Assembly: GCF_006335005.1 (NCBI RefSeq)
Contig: NZ_VDMP01000026.1
Span: 195,928 to 259,799 of the forward strand
DNA: 63,872 nucleotides
From: Nocardioides albidus
GTDB lineage: Bacteria; Actinomycetota; Actinomycetes; Propionibacteriales; Nocardioidaceae
Direction: 5' to 3'
The notes under the pieces were generated by a model, which did not search any database, was not told the DNA's origin, and was given only the letters and a program-made list of their open reading frames with translations. This document shows positions 53,818 through 62,989 of the stretch, in pieces. Numbering within the stretch: position 1 is the stretch's first letter; the number at the start of each line of letters is the position of its first letter. The position numbers and the translations under genes were made by a program.

Positions 53818-54333
53818 ATGACAGGGACCCGACCGACGGTGCTCGCCTGGCTCGGCCTGGCCGCCCGCCTGGTCGCCGGCGTCGTGTGGATCGTGGCCGG
53901 CGGGCTGAAGGTCGCCGAGCCGGAGGCGAGCGTCAACGCCGTGCGGGCCTACCAGCTGCTGCCGTCCTCGCTCGCCGAGCCGGTCGGCCTCGCCCTGCCC
54001 GCCGTCGAGCTCGTCGTCGGGCTGGCGCTGGTGCTGGGGGTGCTCGCGCGGGGCGCGGCCGTGGTCTCGGCGCTGCTGTTCGGGGCGTTCATCGTCGGCA
54101 TCGCCTCGGTGTGGGCGCGCGGGATCGAGATCGACTGCGGGTGCTTCGGCGGCGGTGGCGCGAAGGCGGGCGCCGCCTCGGCGTACCCCTGGGAGATCGC
54201 GCGCGACGCGGCGCTGCTGGCAGCCTCGCTCCTCGTCGCGTCCCTGCGCCGCACGCCGCTGGCCCTGGACTCGCTGCTGTTCGCCCCGAGGCCCGAGGAG
54301 CGGGCCACCACCCACGAAGGAGCCATGAACTGA
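53818..54333 (+). CDS. MauE/DoxX-like redox membrane protein
   Basis: A 171-aa protein with four helices and DCGCFGGG in the loop after helix 3, the Cys pair used in redox exchange. TAGCCT lies 7 nt upstream of ATG: leaderless. One-base overlap (TGATG) with a DsbA-like gene, so the two probably form a membrane thiol-oxidation unit. Confidence 0.86.
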   Translation: MTGTRPTVLAWLGLAARLVAGVVWIVAGGLKVAEPEASVNAVRAYQLLPSSLAEPVGLALPAVELVVGLALVLGVLARGAAVVSALLFGAFIVGIASVWARGIEIDCGCFGGGGAKAGAASAYPWEIARDAALLAASLLVASLRRTPLALDSLLFAPRPEERATTHEGAMN

Positions 54334-55073
54334 TGTCGTCGAACTCGAGGGCCGATGCCCGGGCGAAGGCCGCCGAGATGCGCGCCGCGCAGCAGAGGAG
54401 CGAGACACGCCGCCGGTTCCTGACCATCGGGGGCGTCCTCGCGGTGATGGCGCTCATCGTCGGCGGATCCATCTGGTTCGGCCTGCGCGAGCAGGACAAG
54501 GGCGAGGAGAAGCTGGCCGACGCGGCCAGCAGCTCGAGTGAGTACGGGGTGGCCATCGGCGACGCGGACGCCCCCCGCACGGTCGTCATCTACGAGGACT
54601 TCCTGTGCCCCTACTGCGGCGAGCTCGAGCGCGCGACCCGCGACGACCTGACCGCGCTGGCCGCCGACGGCAAGGTCCGCGTCGAGTACCGGCCCTTCGA
54701 CCTGCTCAGCCGGATCGCGGACTACCCGATCCGGGCGACCAACGCGTTCGCGCTCGTGCTCGAGAAGTCCGGGCCCGAGGTCGCCAAGAAGTTCCACGAC
54801 CTCCTCTACGAGAACCAGCCGTCCGAGGAGGACCCGGACGCCGCCACGAACGACGACCTGGTCGACCTCGCCGTCGAGGCCGGGGCCGCCGAGGCCGACG
54901 TCCGCGGCGGCATCGAGAGCCTGTCCCACCAGGCATGGGTGGACGAGGCGACCGCCGAGGCGGCCAAGGCCGGCGTGACCGGGACCCCGACGGTTCTGCT
55001 CGACGGCGAGGTCTTCCAGGACGGGCGCACCATCGACGAGTTGGCCGACAACCTGATCTCCGAACTGGAGTGA
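54333..55073 (+). CDS. DsbA-family thioredoxin-fold protein, membrane-anchored
   Basis: A 246-aa protein: cytoplasmic basic N-terminus, one helix (FLTIGGVLAVMALIVGGSIWF, about 30-50) and an external thioredoxin domain with the active site FLCPYCGEL and cis-Pro in TGTPTVLLDG. Oxidises or isomerises exported proteins, recharged by the MauE-like partner. Confidence 0.9.
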   Translation: MSSNSRADARAKAAEMRAAQQRSETRRRFLTIGGVLAVMALIVGGSIWFGLREQDKGEEKLADAASSSSEYGVAIGDADAPRTVVIYEDFLCPYCGELERATRDDLTALAADGKVRVEYRPFDLLSRIADYPIRATNAFALVLEKSGPEVAKKFHDLLYENQPSEEDPDAATNDDLVDLAVEAGAAEADVRGGIESLSHQAWVDEATAEAAKAGVTGTPTVLLDGEVFQDGRTIDELADNLISELE

Positions 55074-55104
55074 CCGGGGTCCGGCCGGCTGGCAGGATCG
55101 GCCC

Positions 55105-56187
55105 GTGCTGAGCAACTTCGTCGCGGGCCTGCCGAAGGCCGAGCTCCACGTCCACCATGTCGGGTCCGCGTCCCCTCGGATCGTGTCCGAGCTGGCCGAG
55201 CGCCACCCGGGCACGGTCCCCTCGGATCCCGAGCGGCTGCGCGAGTTCTTCGCGTTCCGCGACTTCGCCCACTTCATCGAGGTCTACCTCGCGGTGGTCG
55301 ACCTGGTCCGCACGCCGGAGGACGTCCGCTATCTCACCTACGAGATCGCCCGCGAGCTCCACGAGGGCCAGTCGGTGCGGTACGCCGAGCTCACCTGCAC
55401 GCCGTACACCTCCGTGCTGCCCGACGACCCCGACCGCGGCATGCCGATCGAGGCCTACACGGAGGCGATCGAGGACGCCCGGCTCGCGGCCGAGCGAGAC
55501 CTCGGTCTCGTGATGCGGTGGATCTACGACATCCCCGGCGAGGCGGGCGTCCCGGCGGCCGACGCCACCTTGCGCTTCGCGCTCGACCACGCGCCGGAGG
55601 GACTCGTCGGATTCGGTCTCGGCGGGCCGGAGATCGGCGTCGCGCGCGACCAGTTCACCCCCCACTTCAAGGCGGCGCGCGCGGCCGGACTGCACTCGGT
55701 CCCGCACGCCGGGGAGACCACCGGCCCGGAGACGATCTGGACGTCGCTGCACGACCTCGGCGCCGAGCGGATCGGGCACGGCACCTCCGCGGCCCAGGAC
55801 CCCGCGCTGCTCGCCCATCTGGCCGAGCACCGGATCCCGCTCGAGGTGTGTCCGTCCTCCAACGTCGCCACCCGAGCGGTCGCCTCCCTCGACGAGCACC
55901 CGCTGCCGGTGTTCGTCGAGGCGGGCGTGGTGGTGACGATCAACTCCGACGATCCGCCGATGTTCGGCACCACCCTCAACCGCGAGTACGAGATCGCCGC
56001 CGGCCTGCTCGGCCTCGACGACGCCGGGCTCGCGGACCTCGCCCGAGCCGCGGTGGTCGCGTCGTTCGCGCCCGAGGGCGTCAAGGACGGCCTGGTGGCC
56101 GAGATCGACGCCTACGAGTCGTCCGCCGGCCGTGCCGGCGGCTCCGGTCAGACGAAGATCATTCCGCCGTCGATGAGCACCGACTGA
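55105..56187 (+). CDS. add: Adenosine-deaminase-family hydrolase
   Basis: A 360-aa TIM-barrel deaminase: metal site HVHHVGSA, HAGETTGPE (catalytic Glu), RIGHGTSA and NSDDPPMF. Length and motifs match the actinobacterial subgroup that includes enzymes acting on aminodeoxyfutalosine as well as adenosine, so the substrate is open. Its last 40 bp overlap the convergent SDR gene, so the tail GSGQTKIIPPSMSTD is antisense to the SDR C-terminus. Confidence 0.85.
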   Translation: MLSNFVAGLPKAELHVHHVGSASPRIVSELAERHPGTVPSDPERLREFFAFRDFAHFIEVYLAVVDLVRTPEDVRYLTYEIARELHEGQSVRYAELTCTPYTSVLPDDPDRGMPIEAYTEAIEDARLAAERDLGLVMRWIYDIPGEAGVPAADATLRFALDHAPEGLVGFGLGGPEIGVARDQFTPHFKAARAAGLHSVPHAGETTGPETIWTSLHDLGAERIGHGTSAAQDPALLAHLAEHRIPLEVCPSSNVATRAVASLDEHPLPVFVEAGVVVTINSDDPPMFGTTLNREYEIAAGLLGLDDAGLADLARAAVVASFAPEGVKDGLVAEIDAYESSAGRAGGSGQTKIIPPSMSTD

Positions 56188-56921
56188 CCGGTCATGTAGT
56201 CGGAGTCCGGACCCGCGAGGAAGGACACGAGCCCGGCGACGTCCTCGCCGCGGGAGACTCGGCCCAGGGCGATCCCGGCCGCCATCTCCGCCATCGACTC
56301 GCCCTTGCCCACGTGGTTGATCTCCCCGAGATCATGGTCGATCTCCTCCCACATCCGGGTGTCGACGATGCCGGGACAGTACGCGTTGACGGTGATGCCG
56401 TGCTCGGCCCATTCCTGCGCGGCGGACTGCGTGAGGGAGCGCACGGCGAACTTCGAGGAGCAGTAGACGCCGAGCAGCGCGAATCCCTTGTGCGCGGCGA
56501 TCGACGCGGCGCCGATGATCTTCCCGCCGTTGCCCTGCGCGATCATCTGGCGGGCCGCCTCGGTGTAGCAGAGGAAGACGCCCCGTCCGTTGACCGCGTG
56601 GACGCGGTCGTACTCCTCCGGAGTCACGTCGAGCAGCGCCTTCGTCTGGGCGATCCCGGCGTTGGCGACCATCACGTCCAGAGAGCCCAGCGCCTCGACG
56701 GTGCCGGCGACGAGGGCCCGGACCGAGTCGGGATCGGACACATCCCCGTGCAGGTCCACCGAGCGCACCCCGGTCGCCTCGATCTCCTCGCGGGTGCCCT
56801 TGAGCTCGTCGGCCATCGACGGCAGGTCGGAGACGGCGACGTCGTGTCCGTCCGACGCGAGGCGGAGGGCGATGGACCGACCGATGCCGCGGGCGGCTCC
56901 GGTCACGTGGGCGACGGACAT
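56148..56921 (-). CDS. Short-chain dehydrogenase (acetoin/diacetyl reductase type)
   Basis: A 257-aa SDR: TGAARGIGR, VANAGIAQT, catalytic Ser in IIGAASIAAH and Tyr-x3-Lys in YCSSKFAV, and C-terminal GQSVLIDGGMIFV. ATG 56921 chosen; an upstream in-frame extension to 56966 lacks family similarity. The 175 bp upstream (56922-57096) contains TGCAGCGCCGTTGCA and a TCAGCCCC/GGGGCTGA repeat that may be operators. Confidence 0.88.
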   Translation of the reverse strand: MSVAHVTGAARGIGRSIALRLASDGHDVAVSDLPSMADELKGTREEIEATGVRSVDLHGDVSDPDSVRALVAGTVEALGSLDVMVANAGIAQTKALLDVTPEEYDRVHAVNGRGVFLCYTEAARQMIAQGNGGKIIGAASIAAHKGFALLGVYCSSKFAVRSLTQSAAQEWAEHGITVNAYCPGIVDTRMWEEIDHDLGEINHVGKGESMAEMAAGIALGRVSRGEDVAGLVSFLAGPDSDYMTGQSVLIDGGMIFV

Positions 56922-57096
56922 GGGGACTCCTGGTGTGATCGAGGACACGGTGCGGTGCGCGCTCAATGTAGGAGTGGTGCCGAGCGACGCTGAAGAGTTG
57001 CAGCGCCGTTGCAGACCCGCCGGCCCCGGACAGACGTCAGCCCCACGGGGCTCATACCTCCCGCGGGGCTGATCCTTTTGTACGACGGGCGCCGGA

Positions 57097-57753
57097 TCAG
57101 CCGCGGGAGGCGCGCCGCAGCCGGCGGGCGGTGGCGTACGACTGCTCTCGCAGCCGTTCGACCCAGGGGTACTGCTCCAGTCCGGGCACGGTGTTGAGCA
57201 CCGGGTCGAAGTCGACCTCGCTCGCGTCGGGCAGGGGCATCTCCAGAGTGAGGTCGCCGAGGACGTGCCACTCGCCGCCGACGCTCGCCCAGCACAGCTC
57301 GTAGCCGCGCACGTCGACCGGTCGCGCTCCGATCACCACCGGCCCGACCGGGCTCCGGTAGGGGAGAAGACAGGTCAGCGGCGAGTGCGCGTTCCATGCC
57401 GGCAGCAGGAGGTGCCGCGTCACGGGATCCCAGCCGGTGGTGGCGAGCAGCAGATCGGCGTCGCCGCCCGCTCCCTGGTGCAGGCGCACCGCGAGGCCGT
57501 GCACGTCGGGGAGCCGACCGGGGAGGCCGATCGCGCGCGACACCCGCACGGTCACGTCGTCCTCGCCGTTCTCGTCGATCCACGGCACCCCGATCGGGGT
57601 GTCCGATCCGGGGCGGACCAGCCGGCCGGCGTACATCTCGCCGTCGGGGTGGAGCGGTTTCTCGCCCGGCCGGAGCGCGGCGATGCCGCTCGTGATCGAC
57701 GCCAGGGCGCGCCCGGCGAGATCGGCTGCGGTGGTGATCACGGAGAAGGCCAT
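57097..57753 (-). CDS. Uncharacterised protein, weakly catalase-superfamily-like
   Basis: A 218-aa protein: GEKPLHPDGEMYAGRLVRPG, RVSRAIGLPGRLPDVHGLAV (landmarks), PYRSPVGPVVIGARPV. The pattern recalls the catalase beta-barrel but the heme Tyr and catalytic His are not evident. Relatives are sometimes labelled phosphodiesterase without evidence. Stands alone, same strand as the ABC ATPase. Confidence 0.65.
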   Translation of the reverse strand: MAFSVITTAADLAGRALASITSGIAALRPGEKPLHPDGEMYAGRLVRPGSDTPIGVPWIDENGEDDVTVRVSRAIGLPGRLPDVHGLAVRLHQGAGGDADLLLATTGWDPVTRHLLLPAWNAHSPLTCLLPYRSPVGPVVIGARPVDVRGYELCWASVGGEWHVLGDLTLEMPLPDASEVDFDPVLNTVPGLEQYPWVERLREQSYATARRLRRASRG

Positions 57754-57792
57754 GACCGGGGCGGTACCCGGCCCGCCCCGTTCAACGCGGGA

Positions 57793-58599
57793 TCAGGCGC
57801 TGTGGAGCCGGGTCGGCGGCAGCGCGCGGGCGCGCCAGCGGCCGCCGTCGTGGTCGACGTCGATCGGGTGGTCGAAGGTGGCGGTGACCGCGGCGGTGGT
57901 GAGCACCTCCGCGACCGGCCCGGCCGCGACCACGCTGCCCCGGGCCAGGAGGAGCGCGTGGCTCGTCGTGGTCGGCAGCTCCTCGAGGTGATGGGTGACC
58001 AGGACCGAGGCGACCTCGGGAGCGGTGTGCGCCAGGCGGTCGAGGACGGTCAGCAGCTGCTCGCGCGCGGCGACGTCGAGCCCGGTCGTCGGCTCGTCGA
58101 GGAGGAGCAGGCGGGGCTGCGCGGCGAGCGCCCGGGCGATGAGCGCCCGGCCGCGCTGGCCCTGGGACAGGGTGGGCCACCGGGACTCGCGGTGGGCCTC
58201 CAGACCGACCTCGGCGATCAGCTCGTCGACCCGCGCGAGCTCCTCCGCCGACGGCGTCCAGCGCATCGTCAGCTCGACGGTGCCCGTGATCCCGGTCAGC
58301 ACGACCTGGCGCACGGTCAGGGCGGACTGGAGCGGGTGGCGCGGATTCACGTGACCGATGTCGCGACGCAGCTCCTGCAGGTCGACCCGGCCGAGGCGGC
58401 GGCCGAGCACCTCCACCGTGCCCGACGTCGGGTGCACCTGGGCGCCGCAGAACCCGAGCAGCGTGCTCTTCCCGGCACCGTTGGGACCGAGCAGGGCCCA
58501 GTGCTCGCCGGCGCGCACGGTCAGGTCCACGCCGTGCAGGATCTCGCCGCCTCCGCGGCGGAAGACGACGTCGCGCAGGTCGAGGACGGTCGGGCTCAC
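57793..58599 (-). CDS. Stand-alone ABC ATPase
   Basis: A 268-aa ATPase: Walker A GPNGAGKSTLL, signature LSQGQRGRA (Gln for Gly), Walker B LLLLDEPTTGLD, H-loop VTHHLEELP. The pattern matches the ModF/YheS-like group that works without an adjacent permease. GTG 58599. No transporter subunit is encoded nearby. Confidence 0.88.
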   Translation of the reverse strand: MSPTVLDLRDVVFRRGGGEILHGVDLTVRAGEHWALLGPNGAGKSTLLGFCGAQVHPTSGTVEVLGRRLGRVDLQELRRDIGHVNPRHPLQSALTVRQVVLTGITGTVELTMRWTPSAEELARVDELIAEVGLEAHRESRWPTLSQGQRGRALIARALAAQPRLLLLDEPTTGLDVAAREQLLTVLDRLAHTAPEVASVLVTHHLEELPTTTSHALLLARGSVVAAGPVAEVLTTAAVTATFDHPIDVDHDGGRWRARALPPTRLHSA

Positions 58600-58678
58600 A
58601 GGGATCTGCTCCTTCGGACATGGGTCGGGCGGGTGAGGGTGACCCCCAGGTCACGCTCAGCCACCCGACTCGGGCTGG

Positions 58679-58752
<74 letters not shown>

Positions 58753-58804
58753 GGAGCGACGAGGGTACCGCTGCGGCCGCATGAGGCTCGTATCAGCGTT
58801 GCGG

Positions 58805-58823
58805 AATACCCCAGGGGGGTATT
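58805..58823. promoter_or_regulatory. CsoR-like copper operator before the DUF4396 gene
   Basis: AATACCCC-AGG-GGGGTATT is a perfect 8-bp inverted repeat of the TACCCC/GGGGTA type bound by CsoR. A TAGGTT -10 box (58823-58828) overlaps its last base, so binding would block transcription. No csoR gene is in the window. Confidence 0.7.
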
Positions 58824-58857
58824 AGGTTCTGGTGAGAGTCACCGAGGAGGAGAGACG

Positions 58858-59331
58858 ATGAAACCCCGCAACGCCATCGCCGCCAGCGCCACCCTGCACT
58901 GCCTGACCGGCTGCGCGATCGGCGAGATCGCCGGGCTCATGATCGGTACGGCGGCCGGCCTGTCCGACGCGCAGACGATGGCCCTCGCGGTCGGCCTCGC
59001 GTTCGTGTTCGGCTACGCGCTGTCGTCGCTCCCGCTGGTCGGTGACGGCATGAGCCTGGGCAGGGCGCTCAGGCTGGTCCTGGCCGCCGACACCCTCTCG
59101 ATCATCGTGATGGAGACCGTCGACAACGCCGTCATGGCGGCCATCCCCGGGGCCATGGGCGCAGGGCTCGTCAACCCGGTCTTCTGGCTCGGGATGATGA
59201 TCGCCCTCTCCGCGGCCTTCCTCGCCGCCTTCCCGGTCAACCGCTACCTCATCGACCGGGGCAAGGGGCACGCCCTGCACCAGGACGTCCACGGCGCCCA
59301 CCACGCTCACGGATCGGAGCACCACGCATGA
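58858..59331 (+). CDS. DUF4396 membrane protein with His-rich tail
   Basis: A 157-aa protein with four to five helices and a cytoplasmic or external tail HALHQDVHGAHHAHGSEHHA, rich in His. The first helix carries HCLTGCAIGE, and Met clusters (MGAGLVNPVFWLGMMIAL) could bind Cu(I). With the CsoR-like operator this suggests copper handling. ATG follows GAGGAGGAGAG. Its stop overlaps the next start (ATGA). Confidence 0.82.
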   Translation: MKPRNAIAASATLHCLTGCAIGEIAGLMIGTAAGLSDAQTMALAVGLAFVFGYALSSLPLVGDGMSLGRALRLVLAADTLSIIVMETVDNAVMAAIPGAMGAGLVNPVFWLGMMIALSAAFLAAFPVNRYLIDRGKGHALHQDVHGAHHAHGSEHHA

Positions 59332-59465
59332 ACGTCAACACCCTCGCCGCGGGCGTCATCGGGTTCCTGCTCGGCGGCCTGGTCGTCTCCACCGCGGCCG
59401 AGCTCGAGAACGACGAAGCGCCGGCGCACGGGGTGGACCGGCCCGCCGTCGTCCAGCTGCGTTGA
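59328..59465 (+). CDS. Small membrane protein, 45 aa
   Basis: MNVNTLAAGVIGFLLGGLVV and then an acidic, Pro-rich tail ending in VVQLR; one predicted helix. It overlaps the DUF4396 stop by 4 nt, which supports translation. No family recognised; probably an accessory subunit of the copper-responsive unit. Confidence 0.7.
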   Translation: MNVNTLAAGVIGFLLGGLVVSTAAELENDEAPAHGVDRPAVVQLR

Positions 59466-59486
59466 GCCTCGAAGGCGCGGTGAGCC

Positions 59487-60869
<1,383 letters not shown>

Positions 60870-60957
60870 GGGCCCCAGTCTGTCCCGCCGCGGGGCTACT
60901 CGGAAGTCGCCAGCGCCTCTCGATCCCCCGGAGGCACCCGGGGCACCGGCCCGGCGG

Positions 60958-61404
60958 CTACCTCCGCTCGTGCGTGTGCGCGACGTACACGTCGCACGAG
61001 GCGCGGGCCGCGACATCGCGCGCGATGCTGCCGAGCACCCGTCCGGCGATCCCCTGGACCCGCTTGTTGCCGACCACGATCAGCTCGGCGCCCAGCGCCT
61101 CGGCCGTGGCGACCAGGGCGTCGCCCGGCTTGCCCTCGGCGGCACCGCTGGTGATCTGCACGTCCGGGTGGGCCGCCTGCAGAGCCTTGGTGACCTTGGC
61201 CGCCACCTCCTCGGCGTCCCGCTCCGTGCTGAGGAGGAGGGTGTCGCTGCCGATGCGCACCGTCTCGGACTCGAACTTCCCGAACGCGGACACCACATGC
61301 AGGCGGGCGCCCAGCGCGCCCGCGAGCACGGCCGCCCGCTCGGCGGCGGCGGTCGCCGTCTCGCTTCCGTCGACCCCGGTCACGATCGTCCTGCTGTCGG
61401 CCAT
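60958..61404 (-). CDS. Universal stress protein
   Basis: A 148-aa UspA-fold protein with ATP-binding signature GNKRVQGIAGRVLGSI (GxxxxxG-x5-GS variant). Single-domain. Monocistronic. Probably dormancy- or hypoxia-linked in actinobacteria. Confidence 0.92.
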   Translation of the reverse strand: MADSRTIVTGVDGSETATAAAERAAVLAGALGARLHVVSAFGKFESETVRIGSDTLLLSTERDAEEVAAKVTKALQAAHPDVQITSGAAEGKPGDALVATAEALGAELIVVGNKRVQGIAGRVLGSIARDVAARASCDVYVAHTHERR

Positions 61405-61464
61405 CGCCGTCTCCTGTTCACGTTGCTGAGCTGATGGTGCGAACCTAGCGTGACGCGCGCCACA

Positions 61465-62931
61465 TCACCCGCGCAGGGTCGCCATCCACTCCTCGATGGC
61501 GTCGGGGGTGCGGGGGAGGGCGGCCGAGAGGCTCTCGATGCCGTCGGCGGTGACGACGACGTCGTCCTCGATCCTGATCCCGATGCCGCGCAGCTCCTCG
61601 GGCACGAGGAGGTCGTCGGCCTGGAAGTAGAGACCCGGCTCGACCGTGAGCACCATGCCCTCGACCAGCTCGGCCTCGCGGTAGGACTCCGGCGCGGCCT
61701 GGCCGCAGTCGTGGACGTCCATGCCGAGCATGTGGCTCACGCCGTGCAGGGTCCAGCGGGCGTACACGCGGGAGTCGGGCGACAGCGCCTCGTCGACGCT
61801 CACCGGGAGCAGGTCCAGGTCGTCGAGTCCGCGGGCGAGCACCTCCATGGCTGCCTCGTGGCCGGCGAGGAAGTGCGCGCCGGGGCGCAGCGCGGCCATC
61901 GCCGCGTCCTGCGAGCGCAGCACGAGCGAGTAGAGGTCGCGCTGGAGCGGGGTGAAGGTGCCTGCGACCGGCAGCGTCCGGGTGACGTCGGCGGTGTAGA
62001 GGTTGGCTCCCTCGACGCCCATGTCGCACAGCACCAGCTGTCCGGGGACGATCGGCCCCGAGTTCTCGATCCAGTGCAGCGTCGTGGCATGGGGGCCGCC
62101 GGCGACGATCGAGTCGTAGCCGAGGTCGTTGCCCATCGTGCGCGCCCGGCGGAAGAAGGTGCCCTCGAGCCAGCGTTCGCCGTGCTCGATGACCCGGTCC
62201 CACTCGCGCACGCAGTCCTCGAAGCCCAGTGTGGTCGCGTCGACGGCGGCCTGCAGCTCCGCGATCTCCCAGGCGTCCTTGACCAGGCGCATCTCCGAGG
62301 CGACCCGGGCCAGCTCGGCGTCACGGCCCTCATCGCCGCCCACCAGCGCGTCCACCGTCGGGGAGACACCGCGGTGCACGCGGGTCTTCGCGCCCCGGGC
62401 CAGATCGCCCGCGAGCTCGTCGACGTGCTTGACCCTCAGGCCGAGCGCGGCCTCGAGCTCGCCGGCCGAGGGCCGCTTCCCCGCCCAGAGCGCGCCGTAC
62501 TGCCGGTCGCGGAAGAACTCGTCGGTGTCGCGCCCCGAGCGCGGGCGCGCGTAGAGCACCGAGGAGCCGTCCGGCTCGACCACGAGGACCGCGTCGGAGG
62601 TGTGGTTGCCGGAGAAGTACGCGTGCGCGGTGTCGGCCCGGAAGCGGTAGTCGGTGTCGTACGCGCGGACCTTGTAGCCACCCCCCGGCAGCACCAGCCG
62701 CTCGCCCGGGAACGCCTCGGCCAGGCGAGCCCGACGGGACGCGGCCAGGTCGGCGACCGGGTGGCGCGCGACGTCCTCCTCGCGCTCGTCCCAGCCGGTG
62801 CGCATGAAGGCGGCGTACGCCTCGGGGACGACGGGGTCGTGCTGTTCGGTCCTGGGCTCGGTCTGGCGCTCGGTCTGGGACTCGGTCTGGGACTTGGTCT
62901 GGGGCTCGGTCTGGGGGGTGTCCGCACTCAC
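61465..62931 (-). CDS. Xaa-Pro aminopeptidase (M24B)
   Basis: A 488-aa pita-bread metallopeptidase: LCDMGVEGANLYTADVTRT (two Asp ligands), HGVSHMLGMDVHD (His), VLTVEPGLYF (Glu) and GIGIRIEDD (Glu). GTG 62931 follows TACGAT after 7 nt: leaderless. The N-terminal tail TEPQTKSQTESQTERQTEP is encoded by a 12-bp minisatellite (62845-62916). Confidence 0.93.
   Translation of the reverse strand: MSADTPQTEPQTKSQTESQTERQTEPRTEQHDPVVPEAYAAFMRTGWDEREEDVARHPVADLAASRRARLAEAFPGERLVLPGGGYKVRAYDTDYRFRADTAHAYFSGNHTSDAVLVVEPDGSSVLYARPRSGRDTDEFFRDRQYGALWAGKRPSAGELEAALGLRVKHVDELAGDLARGAKTRVHRGVSPTVDALVGGDEGRDAELARVASEMRLVKDAWEIAELQAAVDATTLGFEDCVREWDRVIEHGERWLEGTFFRRARTMGNDLGYDSIVAGGPHATTLHWIENSGPIVPGQLVLCDMGVEGANLYTADVTRTLPVAGTFTPLQRDLYSLVLRSQDAAMAALRPGAHFLAGHEAAMEVLARGLDDLDLLPVSVDEALSPDSRVYARWTLHGVSHMLGMDVHDCGQAAPESYREAELVEGMVLTVEPGLYFQADDLLVPEELRGIGIRIEDDVVVTADGIESLSAALPRTPDAIEEWMATLRG
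62845..62916. repeat. 12-bp minisatellite, six units, in frame
   Basis: Six tandem 12-bp units (consensus CTCGGTCTGGGN on the plus strand), each four codons on the minus strand (Q-T-x-x). Unit-to-unit changes are 1-3 bases. Likely length-variable between strains without breaking the frame. Confidence 0.88.
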
Positions 62932-62989
62932 GCTCCCGATCGTACGCCGCGATCTCAGGCGCAGGACTCGCTCCGGATAGGGTTCCCTC

